Assembly: GCF_030316855.1 (NCBI RefSeq)
Contig: NZ_JASZYR010000020.1
Location: 1 to 64,000, forward strand
Source of the DNA: Variovorax sp. J22P240
GTDB taxonomy: Bacteria > Pseudomonadota > Gammaproteobacteria > Burkholderiales > Burkholderiaceae_C
DNA: 64,000 nucleotides
Reading direction: 5' to 3'
Below the pieces are notes generated by a model. It was not told the DNA's origin. It saw only the letters and a program-made list of their open reading frames with translations, and ran no database searches. This document shows positions 41,372-49,230 of the stretch, piece after piece. Within the stretch, counting starts at the first letter, position 1, and each line of letters starts with the position of its first letter. Both the position numbers and the translations under genes were made by a program.

Positions 41372-42559
41372 ATGAACTTTGAGATGCCGGAAACAACAAG
41401 GATGATTCGCGACACCGTGCGCGAGTTCACCGAAAGAGAACTCAAGCCCCTGGAGAGCCTCGTGATTCGACGCGAATCCGAGAGGGGTATGAAGGACGAT
41501 CCGCTGTTGCCGCCGGAGGTCGAACATGCCCTGCAAGAGAAGGCTCGATCGATCGGCCTTTGGGGGATCGATGTTCCTGAAGAATTCGGTGGCCAAGCCT
41601 TCGGCATGCTCGCAAAGTGCGTGGTGACTGAGCAGCTCAAGCACTCGATCATCCCATTCGTGCCTCCGCCAGACAGTCCGAACCTCTACTTGCTGAAGGA
41701 GCAATGCAAGGGAGCTCAGATCGACAAATATCTGATGCCCTATGTCCGCGGAGAAAAGAAGAGTTGTATTGCCCTGTCCGAGGAGGGAGCGGGTTCGGAT
41801 GCGGCGGGAATCCGCACCCGCGCCGAGCGACGCAACGGGAAGTGGGTGATCAATGGCGCCAAGATGTGGATCAGCAACGCAAGGCGCTCCCACTTCATGA
41901 TTGTGGTGGCCGTTACCGATCCATCCAAGGGCTCAAGAGGAGGCATGACAGCATTCCTCGTGGATCGCGACCACCCAGGCGTGAGCATCCCAACCTCCTA
42001 CCCGATGATTGGGGAGTATCACCCGTATCAAGTGTTCTTCGACAACGTGGAACTGGACGACGGCCAGGTCCTCGGGGAAGTGGGCAATGCGTTTGTTCCC
42101 ATCACCAACCGCCTGGGCGTGCGGCGCCTGGACATCGCGTCCCGTTGTCTGGGCCTTGCCGAGCGCTGCCTGCAGATGATGATTGAGCAAGCAAACACGC
42201 GGAAGACCTTCGGCCAGATCCTCGCGGATCGGCAGGCCATTCAATGGATGATTGCAGATAGCTGGCAGGAGCTTGAGATGGTGCGTCTGCAGGTCTATCA
42301 GCTCGCTTGGAAGATCGACCAAGGCGCGAAGGATTTCCGCCGAGATGGCTCCATGGTGAAGGTGCAAGCCACCGAACTCATTCAACGAGTCGTCGACCGC
42401 GCCATCCAGTTGTTTGGCGGCATGGGCTTGTCCAAGGAGCTGCCGCTCGAGTACATCGCGCGCTCTGCGCGTGTGCTTCGAATCGTCGAAGGCCCCAGTG
42501 AGGTCCACCGCTGGGTCATCGCCCGAGACCTCCTGAAGAACGGCCTGCCCTCGGCGTAG
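41372..42559 (+). CDS. Acyl-CoA dehydrogenase
   Basis: A 395-residue acyl-CoA dehydrogenase. It has the N-terminal helical domain, the FAD/substrate region CIALSEEGAGSDAAGIRTRAERRNGKWVINGAKMWISNA, and a C-terminal helical domain with QLFGGMGLSKELPLEYIARSARVLRIVEGPSEVHRWVIARDLL. Glu373 in VEGPSE occupies the place of the catalytic base of medium-chain type enzymes. It would oxidize an acyl-CoA to the enoyl-CoA and hand electrons to EtfAB encoded in the facing operon. It is divergent from iclR, with a candidate operator at 41333-41350. Confidence 0.95.
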   Translation: MNFEMPETTRMIRDTVREFTERELKPLESLVIRRESERGMKDDPLLPPEVEHALQEKARSIGLWGIDVPEEFGGQAFGMLAKCVVTEQLKHSIIPFVPPPDSPNLYLLKEQCKGAQIDKYLMPYVRGEKKSCIALSEEGAGSDAAGIRTRAERRNGKWVINGAKMWISNARRSHFMIVVAVTDPSKGSRGGMTAFLVDRDHPGVSIPTSYPMIGEYHPYQVFFDNVELDDGQVLGEVGNAFVPITNRLGVRRLDIASRCLGLAERCLQMMIEQANTRKTFGQILADRQAIQWMIADSWQELEMVRLQVYQLAWKIDQGAKDFRRDGSMVKVQATELIQRVVDRAIQLFGGMGLSKELPLEYIARSARVLRIVEGPSEVHRWVIARDLLKNGLPSA

Positions 42560-42867
42560 CAAACCAAGCTGCGGTCTCACTCCGCAGCTATTGCCACACG
42601 ATGAGCTTGATCTCATTACGGTATTCGTCGTGGCGTACTTGCTTGGTCTCGACCGGCGAGATCGAGGGCATGTTGACCCTTTCTCGGACTTGCGCCCCGC
42701 GGCAAGAGATCTCGCACGCGGCTCTTTTCCTCGTCCGCAGTGCTCGCTCTTCATGGACCACCATCCTAAGTGGCGACCCTGAGAACAGGGCGGCGACAAC
42801 CCTGACGGCGTGGAGCAATCTGCGCCCTGTATGCTTTGTGGCTTCATCCAACCACCAGCGCACGGGT
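42560..42867. other. Intergenic, no gene seen
   Basis: About 310 bases with short antisense-competing frames. I see no defensible gene or strong signal. Confidence 0.4.
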
Positions 42868-43338
42868 ATGTTTGACATCCGGAAAAGTGATAAGGCGAAT
42901 TTCGACAGTAAGGAGCACTTCATCGTCGTACGGGAGGGCGTCGTCTTCCTGCGATTTGCCGGTAGCGAGGGGGCCTACTCGATGATGACCGCAACGGCCG
43001 ACGAGGATTCCGGACGCATCGTCGCGTACTGGAATCAGCGCGAGCTGATGGACGCGGCTATCAAGGTCTGTGAAGAATTCGGGTTCAAGCATTCCGCGGA
43101 GCAAGACAGCAGCGGTCGGGCCTACGTGAATTTTGGGAGCACCTGCGAGTACCTGTCCGATGCCTATCGAGTGGCGGAAAGCTTCTTCCGGCACTTGGGT
43201 CCTATCGAGAGACGAAGCAGCGGAGCTGACGGCAATCTCTACGACGAGCTGGGACTGGGCGACTCGGGCGAAGACGTCTACCTCAGCGATGGCGTGTATC
43301 TGAAGAGCGACGGCTCGCTCGACGATCGCGGTCGGTGA
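42868..43338 (+). CDS. Hypothetical protein (156 aa)
   Basis: A soluble acidic protein, MFDIRKSDKANFDSKEHFIVVREGVVFLRFAG followed by YWNQRELMDAAIKVCEEFGFKHSAEQDSSGRAYVNFGSTCEYLSDAYRVAESFFRHLG. The mix of strand and helix looks like a globular domain, and the end is Asp/Ser-rich. ATG 42868 gives a clean start; the open frame upstream to 42601 has poor protein character. No family is recognised. It follows the catabolic locus, 309 bp after the acyl-CoA dehydrogenase, and seems unrelated to it. Confidence 0.6.
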   Translation: MFDIRKSDKANFDSKEHFIVVREGVVFLRFAGSEGAYSMMTATADEDSGRIVAYWNQRELMDAAIKVCEEFGFKHSAEQDSSGRAYVNFGSTCEYLSDAYRVAESFFRHLGPIERRSSGADGNLYDELGLGDSGEDVYLSDGVYLKSDGSLDDRGR

Positions 43339-43912
43339 GACGTGTCGTCCCGGGTCGGCTCAAAGACGATGACGACGCGCAATCGCCTCTAAGAATTATC
43401 TGTGCGCGCGAGATGGTCCGCGGTCGAGCTTGTCGACATCGTCGCTTGCGAGCACCCGGACGCATCGCACAATGCTCAAGGTGCATTCGCGGGTGATTGC
43501 CACGACGATAGCGGGCATCTTCACGATCACCTGAACGGCCGCTTTCGCTGCTTCGGGCGCGGAGCCATCTGCTGGGAGTTCCTCGTGGATCGTCGTCACT
43601 CCGCCGCTGGGCGACGGTACGGGTAGTAAGCGAGCGCGGCGACAATGCCCCCTGACAAAAGGCAAGCGCATATCGGAAGACATCGACGGTGACGCCCTGC
43701 ACTCGATCCGGGAATTGGGCGCGGCGGCTGGGCTGGCCGAACGACGGCCGGTGAAGAAGGCGAGCACGCTTGAGGCCGAAAATCTGAACGGGAGGAATCA
43801 ACAGTTGCGAGATGCTTCTGAATCCGCTACGCAAGGAAGGTGCGGTCTAGTTGCTTATCGCGATCCGATTCCTGTAGGCGACGCCTCCCTGCGCAACAAG
43901 TCATCTATGCGC
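43339..43912. other. Intergenic with possible gene remnant
   Basis: About 570 bases. A minus-strand frame (43396-43767) has a middle part (SPSGGVTTIHEELP ... VQVIVKMPAIVVAITREC) that reads somewhat like protein, but the ends do not, and no family or start site is clear. Confidence 0.3.
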
Positions 43913-45337
43913 TCAGTGCGACTTGATTAAAGCAACGAGGCTGCTGGGCAAGACTTGATTGAAGCATTCGTTTCTTCCACCGAAGCGCCTGCCGGTCCGA
44001 CTTTTCTTGAGGGGGAGGTACTTGTGATTTGCCACGAAGGACACTAACAAGTACTTCTCAAGTTCGTGAGCAGCACCAAGCGGCAACGTCGCAGTGGCTA
44101 GGACCTCTAGGCGATACCCATAACTGCCTTTGTACCCGGCGAACCTCTTTTCCGGTCGGCCATTCGAGATTCCAATCTTGTAGAAGGACTCGCCGTCGTC
44201 AGCGTGGAATCGCACGTAGTAAAGTGTGCCCATCCGCTCCGCAAGAGCCGTATCGTCCCGAAAACGTTTGGTTGAGTAGGCTCCTGGCAGTGCTTCATCG
44301 GCACATTTCCTGCAACCCGCCTTCAGATGCCTGTCAGGGACTTGTTCGAACGGGCCGTGCTTCGGGCACACGATCGTGACTGGACGTCTAGCAGTGGTGT
44401 ACTCGACAAGTGAATAATCGTACTTGTCACCATGAGCAAGGCGTGCTCGTTCGATGAATTTGCTTGTCGGTTGACGCTGGCGTTCCGCGAACTCCTTGAG
44501 GCTACATTTCTTACACCCGCGCCCAGTCAGGTGATCAGTTGGACTTTGCTCGAAAGGTCCGTGTTGGCGGCAAACGATGGTTACCTTGCTTTTGAAGTCC
44601 GTGACTACTGCTTGCCCGTAGTCATACTTTTCGCCGTGAACTTGATTAGCTCTGCGCAAGAACTCTTCTTGGCCCAGCCGTCTTGAAGTTGAATTTCGAT
44701 TTTCAGGGTAGGTCTTGTGGTCAAGTGCGCACCTTGGACAACCATACTTACTGCGAAGGTGACGTGCCGGCGGCTGGTGAAACGATCCATGCGCCGGGCA
44801 CACGATCTCAATTGGTGTCCAAGCGTCGACATAACCAGCCTTTGAGTAGTCGAACCGGTTGCCGAATCGAGCCACCGCATTGCCAACAAATCGCTCAGTT
44901 GACCAACTGCTGACGTCGCCCCGTCTTTTCCTGCCGCACACTGGGCACCCCTGTGCTCCGTTCACATGGGCATCAGCGGTTTGCTCAAATGAACCGTGCA
45001 CGGGGCATTGAATGACCAATTTCTTGTGAGCGCCCTGGTATTGGGCCGATGAATAGTCGTATCGATCTCCATGGATGGCACGTGCCTTCTCGACGAATTG
45101 CTCTTTGGATTGCGTATACCGTTCCTTGGCAGCATCTACGGCGCACCTTCGGCATCCCTTGCCTGCAAGATGATTGTTTGGCGTCTGCATGAAAGGGCCG
45201 TGTGTTGGGCACCGAATCTCCACCTTTGTCGCTGAGTTCACGTAGGCGACCTGCGCATAGTCATACTTCTGACCATGCCGAAGCCTTGCGGCCTCGATGA
45301 ACGCAGCAGTTTTCGATACTCCAATTGGACGCCCCAT
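43913..45337 (-). CDS. Five-repeat DUF723 protein with GIY-YIG-like C-terminus
   Basis: A 474-residue protein made of five 45-residue repeats (21-65, 89-134, 158-203, 234-278, 302-345). Each follows 'HGxKYDYSxxxY...V.I.CPxHGxFxQ...HL...GCxxC', the DUF723 pattern with a Cys-x-x-His plus Cys-x-x-Cys set that can hold zinc. The C-terminal 100 residues (LYYVRF 372-377, YKIGI 386-390, Arg394/Arg398, Glu425, NECF) resemble the T5orf172/MUG113 branch of GIY-YIG nucleases. Such proteins occur in phages and as homing-type endonucleases. The zinc repeats probably read DNA. It is encoded alone. Confidence 0.8.
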   Translation of the reverse strand: MGRPIGVSKTAAFIEAARLRHGQKYDYAQVAYVNSATKVEIRCPTHGPFMQTPNNHLAGKGCRRCAVDAAKERYTQSKEQFVEKARAIHGDRYDYSSAQYQGAHKKLVIQCPVHGSFEQTADAHVNGAQGCPVCGRKRRGDVSSWSTERFVGNAVARFGNRFDYSKAGYVDAWTPIEIVCPAHGSFHQPPARHLRSKYGCPRCALDHKTYPENRNSTSRRLGQEEFLRRANQVHGEKYDYGQAVVTDFKSKVTIVCRQHGPFEQSPTDHLTGRGCKKCSLKEFAERQRQPTSKFIERARLAHGDKYDYSLVEYTTARRPVTIVCPKHGPFEQVPDRHLKAGCRKCADEALPGAYSTKRFRDDTALAERMGTLYYVRFHADDGESFYKIGISNGRPEKRFAGYKGSYGYRLEVLATATLPLGAAHELEKYLLVSFVANHKYLPLKKSRTGRRFGGRNECFNQVLPSSLVALIKSH

Positions 45338-45525
45338 CGCGGTTGCTATGCAATTAGTCAGGCGAACGGAAGAGCTCGGATACGCAGCATCTTCGCAGGT
45401 TGTTGTCGCAGCGTACTACATCTGGCATGGCCGAACAGCCCCTTAGCCGTCATTTGCGATCACCAGGCTCAAGTTCCGCTAACGCTGCGCAGCGGACTGC
45501 GCGGACATCCGCCCCAAACCAATAC

Positions 45526-45912
45526 TCACGGCTTCGGCTCATCGATATAGGCCTTGAACTTGGGACACTCCACAAGCGGCTCGTGCCTGCAAATCGCCGC
45601 GTGGCGCAAGCTGTTTCGCATCCGGATGAGCTGTGCAATCTGTGCGTCAAGTTCTCTCGCGCGCTGCCCCATCTGCTTTCGAAGCTCGACATCACCAGGG
45701 GTCGCCACAAGGAAGCGGCCGATCTGGGCCAGTGTGAACCCCGCGGCTCGGGCGCAGTTGATCAGCGCCAATCGAGCGAGCACATCGGGCTCGTAGGTTC
45801 GGCGCAATCCATTGCGACCAGTTGATCGGATCAGCCGCCGCCGTTCGTAGTATCTGAGCGCCGACGCGGTGAGGCCCGAACTCCGAGCGACTTCTGCTAT
45901 GTCCAAAAACAT
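45526..45912 (-). CDS. MerR family transcriptional regulator
   Basis: A 128-residue MerR protein: winged helix LDIAEVARSSGLTASALRYYERRRLIRSTGRNGLRRTYEPDVLARLALINCARAAGFTLAQIGRFL (3-68), a dimerization helix, and a short end with Cys in ICRHEPLVECPKF. Two cysteines there could bind a metal or sense a thiol-reactive compound, though organic ligands are also common. It is divergent from the HSL-type hydrolase, with a MerR-type promoter between them (45917-45947). It most likely activates the hydrolase gene by DNA distortion. Confidence 0.93.
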   Translation of the reverse strand: MFLDIAEVARSSGLTASALRYYERRRLIRSTGRNGLRRTYEPDVLARLALINCARAAGFTLAQIGRFLVATPGDVELRKQMGQRARELDAQIAQLIRMRNSLRHAAICRHEPLVECPKFKAYIDEPKP

Positions 45913-45916
45913 GGCC

Positions 45917-45947
45917 TTGACTTGAAGCGTGGTTCAAGTTGCATAGT
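45917..45947 (+). promoter_or_regulatory. MerR-type promoter with 19-bp spacer and dyad operator
   Basis: The -35 TTGACT (45917-45922) and the -10 CATAGT (45942-45947) are 19 bp apart, the overlong spacer typical of MerR-controlled promoters. The dyad ACTTGAAGCGTGGTTCAAGT (45920-45939) lies in the spacer. It points toward the hydrolase gene. Confidence 0.75.
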
Positions 45948-45988
45948 CTAGTCGCTCATTCAACTCAAGCACATCGAAGGACTTTGAA

Positions 45989-46960
45989 ATGGCACTCGAC
46001 CCACAAGTGGCTACGCATCTGCAGCGACTCGCAGCAACTGGCTTTGCCAGTATGCACACCCTCCAACCCGGGCAGGTCCGGGAAGGAATGCGCCGGATGG
46101 CGCAGGCGCTCTCGCCCGGGAAGCCGGTTCGACAAATCGACAACCGCACCATCTCAACGGACGCTGGCGATCTCCAGGTTCGCATTTACCACCCCGACGT
46201 GCAAGGCGGGCGACCGGTCATGGTTTTCTTTCATGGGGGAGGCTTCGTATTGGGGGATCTCGATACTCACGACGGCTTGGCGCGCTCGCTCGCTCTTGCC
46301 ACGGACTGCATCGTGGTGTCGGTGGACTACCCCCTATCCCCGGAGAACAAGTACCCTGCCGCGCGAAACGCTGCCTACGCGGCGACACAATGGGTGTCGC
46401 AGCATGCGTCCGAGCTCGGTGGTGACCCGTCACAACTGGTGGTGGCTGGCGATAGTGCGGGCGGCAACCTTGCCGCCGTCGTTGCCTTGATGGCCCGCAA
46501 CTCGGGCGGGCCGGAAATCTGCTTTCAGTTGCTGATCTACCCCGATCTCGATTTCCGCCGTTCGAACGGCTCGATCCAGGCTTTCGCCGGCCAGTACGGC
46601 AATGTCAGTCGCGAAACTCAGGACTGGTTCATGGACCACTACCTGAACGGCGAGGAGGAGAAGCTAGAACCGCTCGTATCACCGCTGCTGGCCGAGGATC
46701 ACGCTGATTTGCCTCCGGCACTTGTTGTCACGGCGGAGTATGACGCCCTGCGCGACGAAGGAGAGGCCTACGGACACAAACTGCAGCGCGCCGGCGTCGA
46801 CACGGTCGTGATGCGGTGTGAAGGAATGATCCACGAGTTCCTAAGGTGGCCGTTCGATGCGAGCCATCGAGCGTTGCAGGAAATAGGACATGCCGTTCGT
46901 GGCGTCCTTCGGCGCCGCGGGGCGGTAGGAGTGCATGACGCCAAGTTGAACTTTGAATGA
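45989..46960 (+). CDS. HSL-family alpha/beta hydrolase (Aes-like esterase)
   Basis: A 323-residue hormone-sensitive-lipase-type esterase. It has HGGGF (82-86, oxyanion), the nucleophile Ser156 in GDSAGGN, an acid in TAEYDALRDEG and a late His in GMIHEFLRW. There is no signal peptide, so it acts in the cytoplasm on short-chain esters or similar. ATG 45989 lies 41 bp after the -10 box of a MerR-type promoter, and the MerR gene is divergent. It was probably recruited to detoxify or use an ester that the regulator senses. Confidence 0.93.
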   Translation: MALDPQVATHLQRLAATGFASMHTLQPGQVREGMRRMAQALSPGKPVRQIDNRTISTDAGDLQVRIYHPDVQGGRPVMVFFHGGGFVLGDLDTHDGLARSLALATDCIVVSVDYPLSPENKYPAARNAAYAATQWVSQHASELGGDPSQLVVAGDSAGGNLAAVVALMARNSGGPEICFQLLIYPDLDFRRSNGSIQAFAGQYGNVSRETQDWFMDHYLNGEEEKLEPLVSPLLAEDHADLPPALVVTAEYDALRDEGEAYGHKLQRAGVDTVVMRCEGMIHEFLRWPFDASHRALQEIGHAVRGVLRRRGAVGVHDAKLNFE

Positions 46961-47189
46961 CGACTGCTGCCCACTCGGATGTGATGAGCGGTCATTCGGG
47001 TTTCTCAATCTGGAAGCTCACGCGCTGAAGACGTCGATAGCGCGCGGCGAGGCGAGTTGTACGGAACCGCGGAGTCGTCTTTTCGCCGACCGATCCGCAT
47101 TACGCCCGGCTATTTGCTTCCCCGAAAAACTCGGCGCGCACGAAAAGGTACGGCATTTCGACATACCGGTTCACGGTCCACCAATGCAA

Positions 47190-47523
47190 TGATGCTCGGA
47201 TCCTGCATCACCTGGTGGTGTGCTTCGCGCGGCAGCACATCCGCATCCAGAACCCCTACTTTCTCCCCGACAGCGAGGCAATCGATGCGCTGTGCGCGGC
47301 GGCGAAGCGCGGCGTCGACATGCGAGTGATGATGCCGTCGGCCGAAGCTTCCGACATGCCCATGGTGCAGCACGCCGCGCACCGTAACTCCACCAACTGC
47401 TCGCCGGCGGCGTGCGCATCTTCAAGTACCAGAAGTGCCTGCTGCACCAAATGCCGGTCAACTACGACTCCGAGGCGAAATTGGAAACCAGGGCCCCTGC
47501 TGCACTACCTAGAAGTGCAACGC
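47190..47523 (+). pseudogene. Phospholipase D/cardiolipin synthase-like fragment
   Basis: The frame from 47218 encodes RQHIRIQNPYFLPDSEAIDALCAAAKRGVDMRVMMPSAEASDMPMVQHAAHRN, typical of PLD-family (cardiolipin synthase-like) proteins. From about 47392 the family continuation HQLLAGGVRIFKYQKCLLHQ is in the next frame (+1). The HKD catalytic motifs and most of the ends are missing, so this is a frameshifted fragment of a gene. Confidence 0.65.
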
Positions 47524-47705
47524 TAAGCTGGCCGCATCGACCCCGGCCACTCCATGGTCGGCAAGCGCGGCCCGGGTGTTAGCCTCCAGTGTGTGGGGAC
47601 GGCTTTCTGATGCGCATGGAGAGGCAATGCCAACGGGTCGGTTGCAGTCAATATCGATGAAATATCGCAGGTCATCGGACGAGCACAATCGCACCGGTGA
47701 TCGCC

Positions 47706-48281
47706 TCATGCGATTTCGTCCCCGCCAGCTCGGCACCAGGCATCCGGATCGATTCCCGCGTCACGTTCCATGGCCGAGGCCCGGGTGCCGATGCTGCACG
47801 CCGCGCCAGTGCACACCCCGTGGTGGCAGAAGCGGCACACGTGCCGGGCATAGGCCCGATCCGTCACGGGTGCGACGAGAATCTTGCTCACGAGGCGCTC
47901 GAACTCGGCACGCTCCGGCGCATCGAGCGCTTGCAACAGGCGCGTCAGAAGCTCCTCCCGCCTCAGCTGAAGCGCGTTCGCGCGCCGCCGCCCCGAGACC
48001 GTCAGGTCGACCCTGACCTCGCGACCGCTGACGGCGGTGCGCCGGACGAGACCTCGTGCGACCAGGCCGTCGATGAGCCTCGTCGTAGCCGGCTGGGATA
48101 GGCCCAGAATGCCGGCCAGCGCGACCACGCGCAGCTCCGTCCAATGGAGCATCGTCAACAGCGTAGCGGCCGTTGACGCGGACTCCTCGCCGAAGCCGCG
48201 GGTGACGACCTGCTCTAGGGTAGCCCAAAGCGCGCCCAGCTGGTTGGCCTGCAGGGCCGCGGCATCAGCCGGCCTGCTCAT
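47706..48281 (-). CDS. MarR family regulator with Cys-rich tail
   Basis: A 191-residue MarR regulator: SASTAATLLTMLHWTELRVVALAGILGLSQPATTRLIDGLVARGLVRRTAVSGREVRVDLTVSGRRRANAL holds the winged helix (about 36-105). The tail after the DNA-binding domain carries four cysteines and two adjacent histidines (ARHVCRFCHHGVCTGAACSIG), which suggests metal or oxidant sensing. It overlaps the 3' end of the beta-helix gene (17 bp), so they are likely one unit. Possible operator repeats lie at 48998-49020. Confidence 0.85.
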   Translation of the reverse strand: MSRPADAAALQANQLGALWATLEQVVTRGFGEESASTAATLLTMLHWTELRVVALAGILGLSQPATTRLIDGLVARGLVRRTAVSGREVRVDLTVSGRRRANALQLRREELLTRLLQALDAPERAEFERLVSKILVAPVTDRAYARHVCRFCHHGVCTGAACSIGTRASAMERDAGIDPDAWCRAGGDEIA

Positions 48282-48888
48282 CGCACACCGGGTGGTCGTC
48301 CGCGTGGCACGTGCGCAGGGAGCGGGCGTACCTAGGCATCAACTCCGCCATCATGGACGCGCCGGCCGGCGGACGCTCCATGCCGAACACGAACCTGGGA
48401 AAGTCCAGCGGCTTCTGGATCGCCCAGATGTCGTCGTGCTGTTCGGCGGGCAAGATGCGCGCCGGCGTGCCCACCGCCACCCAGCCGATTGGCACGGTGG
48501 CGTGGGCGGGAAGGGTCGTCCTGAGGTGGACCACGCCGTTGATGCGAACCTCCGCTCCTTCACCCAGATGTGCGCCCGAGAAGATGGTCGCGCCCGTCGC
48601 GAGAAATACGTCGCTATCGACGCGGCAGCCGACCAGGTGGGCGCGCGGACCGACCAACACGTGGTCGCCGAGCACCGTGTCCAGGTTCGGTACGCCACGG
48701 ATGACGGCCGAGTCCATCACGACGCAATGCGCGCCGATGCGGATCGGGCCGCCCTCGTCCACGATGACCGCGTGATGCCCGATGTAGCAATTCGGGCCAA
48801 TCTCGATGTCCCCGGAGATCACCGCGGAGTGCGCGACCCGGGCTTCGGGATGAATGCGGGGTGACTTGCCCCGGGACACATAGTTCAT
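48265..48888 (-). CDS. Left-handed beta-helix (gamma-CA/CaiE-like) protein
   Basis: A 207-residue hexapeptide-repeat protein. It reads RVAHSAVISGDIEIGPNCYIGHHAVIVDEGGPIRIGAHCVVMDSAVIRG and VLGDHVLVGPRAHLVGCRVDSDVFLATGATIFSGAHLGEGAEVRINGVVHL, many I/V-G steps of a left-handed beta-helix. GGPIRIG is the gamma-carbonic-anhydrase hallmark, but the usual zinc His pattern (H...GHGxxxHG) is only partial, so acyl- or ligand-binding is as likely as CA activity. The ATG at 48888 follows a GGAGAC stretch. It is encoded with the MarR regulator. Confidence 0.8.
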   Translation of the reverse strand: MNYVSRGKSPRIHPEARVAHSAVISGDIEIGPNCYIGHHAVIVDEGGPIRIGAHCVVMDSAVIRGVPNLDTVLGDHVLVGPRAHLVGCRVDSDVFLATGATIFSGAHLGEGAEVRINGVVHLRTTLPAHATVPIGWVAVGTPARILPAEQHDDIWAIQKPLDFPRFVFGMERPPAGASMMAELMPRYARSLRTCHADDHPVCDEQAG

Positions 48889-48997
48889 TTGAAAGTCTCC
48901 GTTAGGAAGGTGTCAAGCGTGATTGCGCGTCGGCGATGCCCGCTCGGCACATTCGTTGTGTGTCGCCTCGAGTAAGTCACCCTCAAATGCAAGTGAA

Positions 48998-49020
48998 ATG
49001 CATGCATGCATCATGCATGC
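48998..49020. promoter_or_regulatory. ATGC-repeat operator-like sequence upstream of marR unit
   Basis: ATGCATGCATGCA is followed by TC and then ATGCATGC, giving overlapping palindromes about 110 bp upstream of the beta-helix gene. It is a candidate MarR binding site. Confidence 0.4.
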
Positions 49021-49230
49021 TTAATGTAGTCCTCGCAACAGAGGCACGCAAGTGCAACGCTGCGAATACGGCTACGACCGGACCTTCCCGACTACGCCAC
49101 ATTCAGTTACGGTGCCTTCCGCCGCACTGCCCCGCGCCGACCCCGACTGCTGTCGGTAATGGCCCTTCGAGATGACGAGGCCGAAGTCGCCGAGCAGGCT
49201 ACGAATCAGGTTCCGTCATCTACGCAAAGT

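Noticed and set aside
48265-48888. Calling the beta-helix protein a carbonic anhydrase
   Set aside because: The GPIRIG hallmark is there but the zinc histidine set is incomplete, so only the fold is claimed.
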